Under the pieces are notes generated by a model. That model ran no database searches. It was not told the origin of the DNA and worked only from the letters and a program-made list of their open reading frames with translations. Made by a program: the position numbers and the translations under genes. This document shows positions 7,591 through 14,549 of a DNA stretch of 15,363 bases, one piece after another; positions within the stretch are counted from its first letter, which is position 1; every line of letters starts with the position of its first letter. The stretch spans positions 1 through 15,363 of the forward strand of contig OMVH01000206.1 of NCBI GenBank assembly GCA_900314365.1. Reading direction: 5' to 3'. The DNA is from an uncultured Prevotella sp. Its GTDB lineage: Bacteria > Bacteroidota > Bacteroidia > Bacteroidales > Bacteroidaceae.

Positions 7591-7630
7591 CCTGCCCCTG
7601 TCTGCGGTTTTGCGAGGGGCAGGTCTTTGG
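7591..7630 (+). terminator. Terminator after the doxX-like gene
   Basis: CCTGCCCC (7591-7598) pairs perfectly with GGGGCAGG (7616-7623) around a 17-nt loop, followed by TCTTTGG. GC-rich arms 20 nt after the DoxX stop codon suit a rho-independent terminator with a modest T-tail. It separates this gene from the aldo-keto reductase. Confidence 0.6.
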
Positions 7631-7662
7631 ATTCTTAACCAAATACTTGCTAACTAGAACCT

Positions 7663-8622
7663 ATGAATCTGAAAGGCACTTACGTTCCGTCGCCTCATCG
7701 CTATGACGAGGCCTCATCCCATTTCCGTCGTTGTGGTTGCTCGGGAGTACTGCTTCCGGCTCTGAGCCTTGGTTTTTGGCATAATTTCGGAGGCGTAGAC
7801 CCCTATGAGCGCAGCCGAGAGCTTACTCATTATGCTTTCGATCATGGTATCACACACTTTGATTTAGCCAATAATTACGGTCCGCCTTACGGCTCGGCTG
7901 AAGAGACTCTGGGGCGCCTCATGGAAGACGACTTCCGGCCTTATCGCGACGAACTCTTCATCTCTTCGAAGGCTGGCTACGACATGTGGGAGGGTCCTTA
8001 TGGTAACTGGGGTAGCCGCAAGTATCTCATGGCCAGTATCGACCAAAGCTTGCGTAGAATGCATCTCGACTATGTCGACCTTTTCTACAGCCATCGTTAT
8101 GATCCGCTGACACCATTGGAAGAAACGCTCCAGGCTCTCGTCGACATAGTCCGACAGGGCAAAGCGCTCTACATTGGTATTAGCCGGTGGCCTCTCGACG
8201 CTCTTCGGACAGCTGTTGCCTACCTTAGTCGGCGCGATACACCTCTTCTCATCTATCAGGGCCGGCTGAATCTCATCGACCGCTCGCCCATAGACGAAGG
8301 CATCCTGGATTTTTGCCACGAGCATGGAGTCGGCTTCATCTCGTTCTCGCCGTTGGCCCAGGGACTTCTCACTGACCGTTATCTGCATGGTATTCCCACA
8401 GACAGCAGAATGGCTCAGGGTGGCTCATTGAAGAGCTCGGCACTGACACCGCAGGTGAAGAAGATTGTCTCAAAGTTAGCAGCCGACGCTGCGCAAAGTG
8501 GCTCTACTATGGCGTCTCAGGCTCTGCGATGGGTTCTTCGACAGAAAGGTGTCACGAGTGTCCTCGTTGGTGCCAGTAGAGTGAGCCAGTTGGAAGACGA
8601 CCTTCGGTGCCTGCAACCCTAA
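7663..8622 (+). CDS. Aldo-keto reductase, YghZ/Kv-beta-like (L-glyceraldehyde 3-phosphate reductase type)
   Basis: A cytosolic NADPH-dependent carbonyl reductase with a (beta/alpha)8 fold. Overall similarity is to the AKR14/YghZ group, whose E. coli member reduces L-glyceraldehyde 3-phosphate. The exact substrate here is unproven. The catalytic tetrad is complete: Asp67 (HFDLANNYG), Tyr72, Lys103 (ISSKAGYD) and His144 (YSHRYD). Typical group features are LSLGFWHNFG near the N-terminus, GYDMWEGPYGNWGSRKYL, YIGISRWPLDALR, and the C-terminal NADPH-binding segment ending SVLVGASRVSQLEDDL. Length is 319 aa, slightly shorter than the usual ~330-345. A start at 7663 gives a normal N-terminus. I see no close match to the Bacteroidetes promoter consensus in the 90 nt before it. 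It is convergent with the GH2 gene. Confidence 0.9.
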   Translation: MNLKGTYVPSPHRYDEASSHFRRCGCSGVLLPALSLGFWHNFGGVDPYERSRELTHYAFDHGITHFDLANNYGPPYGSAEETLGRLMEDDFRPYRDELFISSKAGYDMWEGPYGNWGSRKYLMASIDQSLRRMHLDYVDLFYSHRYDPLTPLEETLQALVDIVRQGKALYIGISRWPLDALRTAVAYLSRRDTPLLIYQGRLNLIDRSPIDEGILDFCHEHGVGFISFSPLAQGLLTDRYLHGIPTDSRMAQGGSLKSSALTPQVKKIVSKLAADAAQSGSTMASQALRWVLRQKGVTSVLVGASRVSQLEDDLRCLQP

Positions 8623-8696
8623 GCTGACAGCCTCAAAACCATCAGCCGCCTCCGCATACCTGCGTTTGCAGAATGCGGGGGCGGCTGTTGTCAGCT
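8622..8696. terminator. Bipartite long stem-loop in the convergent gap
   Basis: AGCTGACA (8622-8629, starting on the last base of the AKR stop codon) pairs with TGTCAGCT (8689-8696). Inside it CAGCCGCCTCCGCAT (8643-8657) pairs with ATGCGGGGGCGGCTG (8673-8687), 15 bp with one T-G wobble, and a one-sided 13-nt bulge. On the minus strand the inner stem is followed by ATGGTTTTGAGG (8642-8631), so it could serve the GH2 transcript. Confidence 0.5.
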
Positions 8697-8700
8697 AAGC

Positions 8701-8758
8701 GGCTACTGCTTCCGAGTGCACCTTGATGTAGTGTGGAAGCAGTAGCCAGAGCGTTTTT
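8701..8758 (+). terminator. Strong terminator after the aldo-keto reductase
   Basis: GGCTACTGCTTCC (8701-8713) and GGAAGCAGTAGCC (8735-8747) form a perfect 13-bp stem with a 21-nt loop. AGAGCG and then TTTTT follow on the plus strand, typical of a rho-independent terminator for rightward transcription. Confidence 0.75.
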
Positions 8759-8823
8759 CTGGATTCAGTCAGCACAGGCCTTGTCGAGGCGATGTGTTGA
8801 ACTTACGCTTTTCTTTTCCTTCG

Positions 8824-11800
8824 TCATTTGTTGCCAGCCTTTTCGAACTCGAATTCTGCTCCCGCGCGTTTGTCGGCATACACGTGGGAACCATTTCTGT
8901 GATGGTCGAAGTTGAAGTAGCGATCAGTGTACCATGTGGCTCGCATCATGTAAGTGCCAGCACCGGTGGCTTCCAACTGGATGAGGCGGTTGCTGGCCGA
9001 CGGAGCCTCTCCACCCACGCAGCGCCACAAGCCTTCACCTGCTGTCATGTAGTGGCCACTGTTCTCGACCTTATAGAAAGCAGTGAATCCGGGGACCTTG
9101 TGGAACGTGAAGCGGAAAGCCGTGTCGTCGTCACCTTTGGCATCCAACTCGTAGTCGCCCTCGTTGTCGTTGACTTTCTTGTAGCAAAGATATAGTCCCG
9201 ACTGCTTGTCCTTGATGTAGAAAGTCTGCCCGTCAATAGGCGCGGCCTGCGCTTTGCTTGCTGCAAAGGCTTCTCCGCAGATACCTAACTCGGCTATCCC
9301 TACTGTAGGTTTATTGCCGTAAGTGCTGCGGATGATGAGCTTGAAGTAGCGTGCTGCGGGGCGGGTGTCGATATTGACAGCCTCCGGAGCTACACTGTTG
9401 CCAAAAGAACCGCTTGCGGCAGGCTGTCCCCAGCTTGTAAGGTTGTTGCTGAAGTAGACTTCGTAATCCTTGATGCGACCATAGTCATCAGTTTGGACCG
9501 GTGTGTAGTTGAATGTGCTCTCACGGTAAGATGCGCCCATGTCGATAACTATCTCGTGAGGACAATTCCTTCCTGCCGGCAGCCATGCTGTAGCTTCGTT
9601 ACCGTCGATGGCAAGCTGTGCTTCTCCGCCCGTGGCCGGATTGCTGTCAGTGCTCACCACCTTCCAATTGCGCTTGTTGAGGAAGGCCCCCAGGCTAACA
9701 GAGGTTTCCATGCCCTTGGCATTTGCCTTTGCACAATAGGCAGTTACGGTACCTTTGGAGGTCATTGCGAAGGGTTCTGTGTATTTGCGGTACTTGCCTC
9801 CGTTTACCTTATAATATATGTCTGCATTGCTGTCAAGGCTTTTGATGGTCACATTCCCCGAACCGTCACGCGTGATTTGTGGTGGCCGGCAGGCTGAGGG
9901 CGTAGTGTGAGCTTTCTGGGCCAGTTCCTTATCAGAGAGTCCTTCCACCGGCATGATGATGAAGCTGTAGGCGATTGGAGCCGACCTCAGTTCATACTTC
10001 TCCATGACATCGGAGCCGCAGCTGGCGTTGCCTAAAGCACGATGAGCAGCATCAAGATTGACCACTGTATTGTTGACGGTCACCATCTCGTAGGGATGAC
10101 GCTTGCGGTTGCCGCGGTCGGTGTAGTTGTCCTCAGGCCGCCACTTCATAGCCGAGACAGCCATCCTTTCTGAAGAGCCGAAGAGCAGCCCCTTGCCGGC
10201 CTTGTCAGTGACGGCTATCCAACGCGTATCCTCCTTGTTGCCTTGGTCTTGTGGCAATACGTAGGGCTCGAACTGACTCCCCACGGTGCAGCTGTAAAGG
10301 CCTTCGAAGCACGACTCCTTGCGGTCGCGATAGCTGTTCAGCGGGCCGCGTCCGAACCACTTCATTTCGTTGAACGAGCCTGGCATTTCCAGCCGGAGTC
10401 CCAATCGTGGCAGTACGACTCCCTTCTGCGAAGGCTCAATCATGTTTACCACTTCTATCGAACCGTCGGTGTGGACTCGATAGAGCTGTCGGAGGCTGAT
10501 GACCATACCTTCCTTGGCCGTATAAGTGGTTGAGCAGCTGATGTCCACCGATTTACCGTCGGCAGCCGTCGTGGCTGTCATGGGAGCTGCTGTGCAGTTG
10601 AGGCTGCGCAGTCCAAGACGGTCCCACTCCTCCGTGTGAGCCTTGTCGTTGTCGGTGGGCAGGCGGAACGCGTTGAGTTGAAGTCCCCTTGCCAGTGTGG
10701 ACGTACCGTGCCAGTTGTAGTCAGCAAGTCTGCCGTCGGCAAACCGTGCCGTAAATCCGTCGCCGTTCACACTGATGTCGTTCCCCTTGCGGTTTATGCT
10801 CAGCTTGTTTTGCTCCTTAGATGAGATCACTGGCATTGAGAGCGGCGCGCGCAGACGGAATTGCTCACTGGCCACTTCGTAGCCCTTCTCAGCCCAGGAG
10901 GTAGCTTCATGCAGGCGGGCACTGAAGCGGACAAAGTATTCGGCCGAGGCGTCAGCCTGCTGTGGAATGAGGCTTCCCAGCGTCACTAATGTGCTGTCGC
11001 CGGGTGCCAGGACGGTGGCGGGCAGCGAACCTTGTCCCACCTTCAAGCCGTCTTCAAGCACCGTATAAGTGATGTCCACATTATCCAAAGCCACCTGTGC
11101 GAGCTTGCTCTTCAGGAGGAAGATGCCTCTGAGACTATCCTTCATCACGAAGTCGACAGGCTGATAGATTTTCTTCACATTGATGCTTTTCGAGGAAACG
11201 CTGAAGTCAGGGAAGATGACACCGTTGCAGCAGAAGTTCCCATCGTTGGGCTTGTCGCCGAAGTCGCCACCATAGGCCCAGAAGGTCTTGCCGTTGCCAC
11301 CGGGCACAGGCATCTTCAGTCCTTGGTCTTTCCAGTCCCAGATGAATTCACCCATGAGCGCAGGATAGTGCTCGTAGAGGTTGTACATCTCCCGTTGGTT
11401 GCCCATCGAGTTGCCCATAGCGTGGGTGTCCTCGCACTGCACGTGAGGGCGTGGCTTTTGGCCGGCACGGTACTGTGCGAGCCTTTCCTCACCGACTTGG
11501 CGGATGTATTGCGCGTTGGCATACATAGTACTTGTCACGTCGCTCCACTGGCTGTTGCCCTCATAATGGGTGAGGCGCGTATTGTCGAGTTTCTTGATGG
11601 CCTCCATGACGTACTTGAAGTTCTCGCCTCCACCACTTTCGTTGCCCGCCGACCAAAGGCAGATGCAACTATGGTTGCGCAGAGAGAGGACTTGGCGTTG
11701 TGAGCGCACCACCATAGGGTCGCGGAACAGCGGATTCGAGGAGAGGCGGGTGTTGCCGTGACACTCCACGTTGGCCTCGGCCAGCACATAGATACCATAC

Positions 11801-13095
11801 TTGTCGCAGAGGTCGTAGAAATAGGGATTGTTGGGGTAGTGAGAAGTGCGCACAGCGTTGATGTTCAGTTGCTTCATGAGCTTCACGTCGTGCTCCATCT
11901 CCTCGCGGGTCACCGTGCGTCCTCCCATCTCGCTGAAGTCATGGCGGTCGACACCATGAATAATCACCCTGTTGCCGTTCACGAGGAAGGCACCGTCGTC
12001 GCGCACACTTACGGTACGGAAGCCCACTTTGGAGCCGCGTATGTCGATGGCCTTCTTGCCTTTGGCAAGCGTTATCGTAAGGTCGTAGAGCTGCGGGCTC
12101 TCGGCACTCCAGGGTCTGATGCCTTTGATGGAGCCGAAGCGGAAGTCTACCACGGAGTCGGCAGCCATGGTAGACGAGGCCAATACTTTGCCGTGGTCGG
12201 TAATCTTGGCGGTGATGGTTCCGTGACTGACCCGCGGACCCTGTGTCCGGACGGTGAGGTCAGCAGAGGCTGCGGTGTTTCCGGCAGAGAGCGATGTGGT
12301 GCGGAAGAAGTAGTCGGCAATGGCTGACTGCGGAGCTGACCAGAGGAATACGTCGCGCGTGATGCCTGTAAGGCGCCAGTAGTCCTGGTCCTCAAGGAAC
12401 GAGCCGCTCGTGAAGCGGAACACCTTCACGGCTATCACATTGTTGCCTTTGCGTACATAGGGCGTGATGTCGAATTCGGAGGGCAGATAGGAGTCCTCGG
12501 CGTAGCCCGTGAAGTGTCCGTTCACCCATACGTAGTAGCCATGTCCGGCACCGTTGAAACGTACGAGCACGCGGCGCTTCTTCCAGGTTTCAGGCAGTGT
12601 GAAGGTGCGGCGGTAGCAGCCTACGGGGTTCTTCATCTCGCCACTGTAGGTCCAGTCGGCAGGACGGTCGGCCATGACGCTGAATGTCGGTGTGTAGGTG
12701 AAAGGGTAGGTGACATTGGTGTAGAGAGGCTTGTCCCATTTCTTCCCGTTCCTCACTCCGTAGACCTGCCAGCAAGCGGGCACGTCAATGTCGTCCCATG
12801 CGCTGTCGTTGAAGTTGGCTTGAAAGAAGTCTTGCGGAGCCTTTGAAGGATTGGGAGCCCAGTGGAATTTCCATTTCCCATTCAGGCTCTGGTAGTAGGG
12901 CGAGTGCTCGGGCAGGATGTCTGTGGCGTTGGCCTCGCTCTCCATGGGCAGACGAAGATCGTGGGCGGGAGCTCGGTTCAGGCTGGTCACTTTCACGTCG
13001 TCCCATTCCATGAACGTTTGTGCCTGCATGCGGCTGGTTGACAATCCTGCCATCATCAAGAAGCAAGGTGCCAGTAGCCAAAATGAATGTTTCAT
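8824..13095 (-). CDS. Large secreted GH2 beta-galactosidase with chitobiase-like, discoidin (CBM32-like) and trefoil-like C-terminal modules
   Basis: Removes terminal beta-galactose from oligo- or polysaccharides, and is exported (signal peptide at residues 1-25, ending RMQAQ). Domains in order: GH2 jelly roll (~40-255), immunoglobulin-like (~260-370), TIM barrel (~375-670), second immunoglobulin-like (~675-770), LacZ-type 'small chain' beta domain (~775-1050), a chitobiase/Fn3-associated repeat (~1075-1135), an F5/8 type C/CBM32-like module (~1142-1272) and a beta-rich, trefoil-like tail (~1275-1423). The acid/base is Glu486 in SAGNESGGG and the nucleophile is Glu555 in QCEDTHAMGNSMG, matching LacZ Glu461 and Glu537. 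At 1423 aa it is about 400 residues longer than LacZ, the excess being binding modules. The start at 13095 directly precedes the signal peptide. It may act with the GH53 and GH127/146 enzymes, but it lies in another transcription unit. Galactosidase is the likeliest activity by motif; other GH2 specificities remain possible. Confidence 0.93.
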   Translation of the reverse strand: MKHSFWLLAPCFLMMAGLSTSRMQAQTFMEWDDVKVTSLNRAPAHDLRLPMESEANATDILPEHSPYYQSLNGKWKFHWAPNPSKAPQDFFQANFNDSAWDDIDVPACWQVYGVRNGKKWDKPLYTNVTYPFTYTPTFSVMADRPADWTYSGEMKNPVGCYRRTFTLPETWKKRRVLVRFNGAGHGYYVWVNGHFTGYAEDSYLPSEFDITPYVRKGNNVIAVKVFRFTSGSFLEDQDYWRLTGITRDVFLWSAPQSAIADYFFRTTSLSAGNTAASADLTVRTQGPRVSHGTITAKITDHGKVLASSTMAADSVVDFRFGSIKGIRPWSAESPQLYDLTITLAKGKKAIDIRGSKVGFRTVSVRDDGAFLVNGNRVIIHGVDRHDFSEMGGRTVTREEMEHDVKLMKQLNINAVRTSHYPNNPYFYDLCDKYGIYVLAEANVECHGNTRLSSNPLFRDPMVVRSQRQVLSLRNHSCICLWSAGNESGGGENFKYVMEAIKKLDNTRLTHYEGNSQWSDVTSTMYANAQYIRQVGEERLAQYRAGQKPRPHVQCEDTHAMGNSMGNQREMYNLYEHYPALMGEFIWDWKDQGLKMPVPGGNGKTFWAYGGDFGDKPNDGNFCCNGVIFPDFSVSSKSINVKKIYQPVDFVMKDSLRGIFLLKSKLAQVALDNVDITYTVLEDGLKVGQGSLPATVLAPGDSTLVTLGSLIPQQADASAEYFVRFSARLHEATSWAEKGYEVASEQFRLRAPLSMPVISSKEQNKLSINRKGNDISVNGDGFTARFADGRLADYNWHGTSTLARGLQLNAFRLPTDNDKAHTEEWDRLGLRSLNCTAAPMTATTAADGKSVDISCSTTYTAKEGMVISLRQLYRVHTDGSIEVVNMIEPSQKGVVLPRLGLRLEMPGSFNEMKWFGRGPLNSYRDRKESCFEGLYSCTVGSQFEPYVLPQDQGNKEDTRWIAVTDKAGKGLLFGSSERMAVSAMKWRPEDNYTDRGNRKRHPYEMVTVNNTVVNLDAAHRALGNASCGSDVMEKYELRSAPIAYSFIIMPVEGLSDKELAQKAHTTPSACRPPQITRDGSGNVTIKSLDSNADIYYKVNGGKYRKYTEPFAMTSKGTVTAYCAKANAKGMETSVSLGAFLNKRNWKVVSTDSNPATGGEAQLAIDGNEATAWLPAGRNCPHEIVIDMGASYRESTFNYTPVQTDDYGRIKDYEVYFSNNLTSWGQPAASGSFGNSVAPEAVNIDTRPAARYFKLIIRSTYGNKPTVGIAELGICGEAFAASKAQAAPIDGQTFYIKDKQSGLYLCYKKVNDNEGDYELDAKGDDDTAFRFTFHKVPGFTAFYKVENSGHYMTAGEGLWRCVGGEAPSASNRLIQLEATGAGTYMMRATWYTDRYFNFDHHRNGSHVYADKRAGAEFEFEKAGNK

Positions 13096-13235
13096 AAGTC
13101 TTTGTTTTTTGAGGCCTTTCTCAGTCGGAGAAGCCTATGGTTAGTATTGTGCTTTAGTACTGTTGCAAGAGCCGCAGGCCCATGCAGTGAAGCCTGTCGG
13201 GCAGAGGCTGAGTCACGGTGAGTTTATAGTTATTG

Positions 13236-13251
13236 CAAAGTTACAAAATTA
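13236..13251 (-). promoter_or_regulatory. Promoter region of the GH2 gene (two overlapping TAnnTTTG boxes)
   Basis: On the minus strand this reads TAATTTTGTAACTTTG, two abutting -7 boxes (13251-13244 and 13243-13236), identical to the asnA promoter. The well-spaced -33 TTTG is missing. Initiation near 13229 would leave a leader of about 135 nt before the ATG at 13095, long enough for post-transcriptional control. I see no recognisable riboswitch in it. Confidence 0.5.
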
Positions 13252-13325
13252 TTCTCAAAGCATTCCTCTTGGTGGTCTTTTTTCTCAGTTTGTTGCTTGA
13301 TTCTTTTCACCTTGCCGAAATCGTT

Positions 13326-13369
13326 CTCTGTACATGAGAACCCGGAATCAACCTAAGGGCCGTACAGAG
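13326..13369. repeat. 8-bp inverted repeat in the intergenic region
   Basis: CTCTGTAC (13326-13333) and GTACAGAG (13362-13369) form a perfect 8-bp inverted repeat around a 28-nt spacer. No T-run follows on either strand, so it does not look like a terminator. It is one of several inverted repeats in the non-coding region 13096-14292. Confidence 0.45.
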
Positions 13370-13501
13370 CATGGTTGGCACCGGGATTAGCCAAGCTTCC
13401 TTAGTTCCCCCTTGAACCATCTCTTTGGCAACACTCTTTTGCATGTTCTTCTACGAATGTTTGGCTGTAAAAACTGTGGGGCACGCTGTTTCTTGACCTT
13501 T

Positions 13502-13608
13502 TAGAGGCCGTTGTATCCCGCTTAAAATGGTAAAATCTTTCTGCGGGGTAGACAAATACCACGAAAATTCGATATAATGTAAATATAAAAGACAAAAAAC
13601 GGCCTCTA
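13502..13608. repeat. 107-bp segment bounded by perfect 11-bp inverted repeats
   Basis: TAGAGGCCGTT (13502-13512) and AACGGCCTCTA (13598-13608) are exact inverted copies flanking an AT-rich 85-bp interior. This could be a small MITE-like element or the ends of a structured RNA. No target-site duplication is visible at the immediate edges. Short open frames across it show no family resemblance, so I treat it as non-coding. Confidence 0.45.
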
Positions 13609-13740
13609 CAGTGCCCTCGTCGCTCAGCAATTCGACTTCAGTCCCGAAAAATGGCACTTTTTGTGTTTTGTGTAAGTTGTTGAATATCAACCTGCTAACT
13701 TTTCGGCTCGTTTTGTGGAGCCTGAAAAACATGAATTTTA

Positions 13741-13767
13741 GGCCCCAAAAGCCCTATTTTTGGGGTC
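13741..13767. repeat. Hairpin with CCCCAAAA/TTTTGGGG arms
   Basis: CCCCAAAA (13743-13750) pairs with TTTTGGGG (13758-13765) over a 7-nt loop. One G-T and one G-C pair at the base extend the stem to 10 bp. No T-tail follows on the plus strand. It lies 17 bp before the 22-bp tandem repeats and may belong to the same element. Confidence 0.45.
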
Positions 13768-13784
13768 ACAAAACCTATGCTTTT

Positions 13785-13850
13785 AGCCTCTCGAAGTCCG
13801 ATCACGAGCCTCTCGAAGTCCAAGCACGAGCGTCTCGAAGTCCGATCACG
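13785..13850. repeat. Three tandem 22-bp direct repeats
   Basis: Units lie at 13785-13806, 13807-13828 and 13829-13850, each beginning AG and containing TCTCGAAGTCC and CACG. Unit 2 differs from unit 1 at two positions (CA for GA, and G for T), and unit 3 at one. The 22-bp period is not a multiple of three and there are no spacers, so this is neither a coding repeat nor a CRISPR array. It may be a short variable-number repeat or a protein-binding array. Confidence 0.8.
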
Positions 13851-14238
13851 ACCGAAATGTCCTCAGAAAAGAGCCGTTTCACGCTTCGTTCGTCTCTATT
13901 TTGAAGTTTTTCGTTGAAAAAATTTGTAAAGTACTTTCATGGGGTAATTTGTTTGCGTTGGCATCCCAATTGGATGGTCTCTACACCATTATCTGTACTA
14001 AAATCGAATCTCAAAACAAGACTGTGATGATTTTATGGAGAGATTTCCGACCTTTGCCAGTATTTGGCATTCACTTGCCCTTGTCTTGTCGCTGCGTGGA
14101 GATGCTATGGTATGTGTAGCCGCTTAGTGGCGTAGCTATCTTTAGAATCATTAAAATCCGTGTGAAAAAGAAATCATCATTCGATTCGCTGGCCGGTTAC
14201 AATAGGATGCTCTTTCATTAAATTTACTTGCTAAATAA

Positions 14239-14270
14239 TTTGCATATATCAAGGACAATGCCTATATTTG
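14239..14270 (+). promoter_or_regulatory. Promoter of the DUF4160-DUF2442 operon
   Basis: TTTG (14239-14242), 20 nt, TATATTTG (14263-14270) is a full match to the Bacteroidetes promoter consensus. Initiation near 14277 gives a leader of about 16 nt to the ATG at 14293, excluding the in-frame TTG at 14281 as a useful start. Confidence 0.65.
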
Positions 14271-14292
14271 CAGCAAAAGTTTGAATAAATCC

Positions 14293-14532
14293 ATGCCTGA
14301 GATATTTAGATTTTTCGGATACTCCTTCTTCTTTTATAGTAAGGAGCATGATCCTATACACGTGCATGTAGAGGGCAAAGATGGCTTTGCAAAGTTTGAA
14401 TATGATGGTGAGAGGTTCTATCTCCGTGAAAGTCATGGTATCAAGGCTGGCGACATGAAGAAAATTCAGTTTGTAATTGACGACAATGCCGATATTATTG
14501 TCGCAAGATGGAACGAGCATTTTAATAGATAG
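14293..14532 (+). CDS. DUF4160 domain protein, possible toxin of a toxin-antitoxin-like pair
   Basis: A 79-residue single-domain protein, the normal size for DUF4160. The family has no established biochemical activity that I know of. It begins MPEIFRFFGYSFFFYSKEHDP and carries the family hallmark HDPIHVHVEG (residues 19-28), which contains three histidines and an acidic residue and could bind metal or be catalytic. The family pattern is completed by AKFEYDGERF and a C-terminal VARWNEHF. It has no signal peptide or membrane segment. The next gene, a DUF2442 protein, starts 17 nt after its stop and is clearly co-transcribed. Such small paired genes are often suggested to be toxin-antitoxin modules. 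Toxin identity here is inference from size and pairing only. Confidence 0.85.
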   Translation: MPEIFRFFGYSFFFYSKEHDPIHVHVEGKDGFAKFEYDGERFYLRESHGIKAGDMKKIQFVIDDNADIIVARWNEHFNR

Positions 14533-14534
14533 AC

Positions 14535-14543
14535 AAAGGAGGG
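14535..14543 (+). promoter_or_regulatory. Strong Shine-Dalgarno sequence before the DUF2442 gene
   Basis: AAAGGAGGG ends 6 nt before the ATG at 14550, a near-perfect anti-16S match at standard spacing. The other genes in the window lack such a sequence, as is usual in Bacteroidetes. It may raise translation of the second gene over the first. Confidence 0.6.
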
Positions 14544-14549
14544 TGCACA

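Larger units (their letters stand above)
13096..14292. other. Long non-coding region between the GH2 and DUF4160 genes
   Basis: About 1.2 kb without a supportable protein gene. It contains the GH2 leader and promoter (13096-13251), inverted repeats at 13326-13369, 13502-13608 and 13741-13767, a small GGCTC/GAGCC hairpin at 13705-13722, the tandem repeats at 13785-13850 and the DUF4160 promoter (14239-14270). From 13851 to 14238 I see nothing recognisable. Open frames inside, such as 13611-13904 and 13451-13732, have compositions and overlaps that suggest chance. The dense secondary structure between 13500 and 13850 suggests a repeated intergenic element. Confidence 0.6.

Noticed and set aside
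11032..11703. Plus-strand open frame of 223 codons inside the GH2 gene
   Set aside because: Shadow frame. The His/Val/Leu-rich reading is typical of the complement of a GC-rich coding frame.
13096..13235. Riboswitch in the long GH2 leader
   Set aside because: Only weak short stems were found and no known aptamer consensus.
13785..13850. CRISPR array
   Set aside because: The repeats are directly adjacent with no spacers, too few, and without nearby cas genes.
13451..13904. Open frames 13451-13732 (minus) and 13611-13904 (plus)
   Set aside because: They run through inverted and tandem repeats whose 22-bp period breaks the frame pattern, with no family resemblance.
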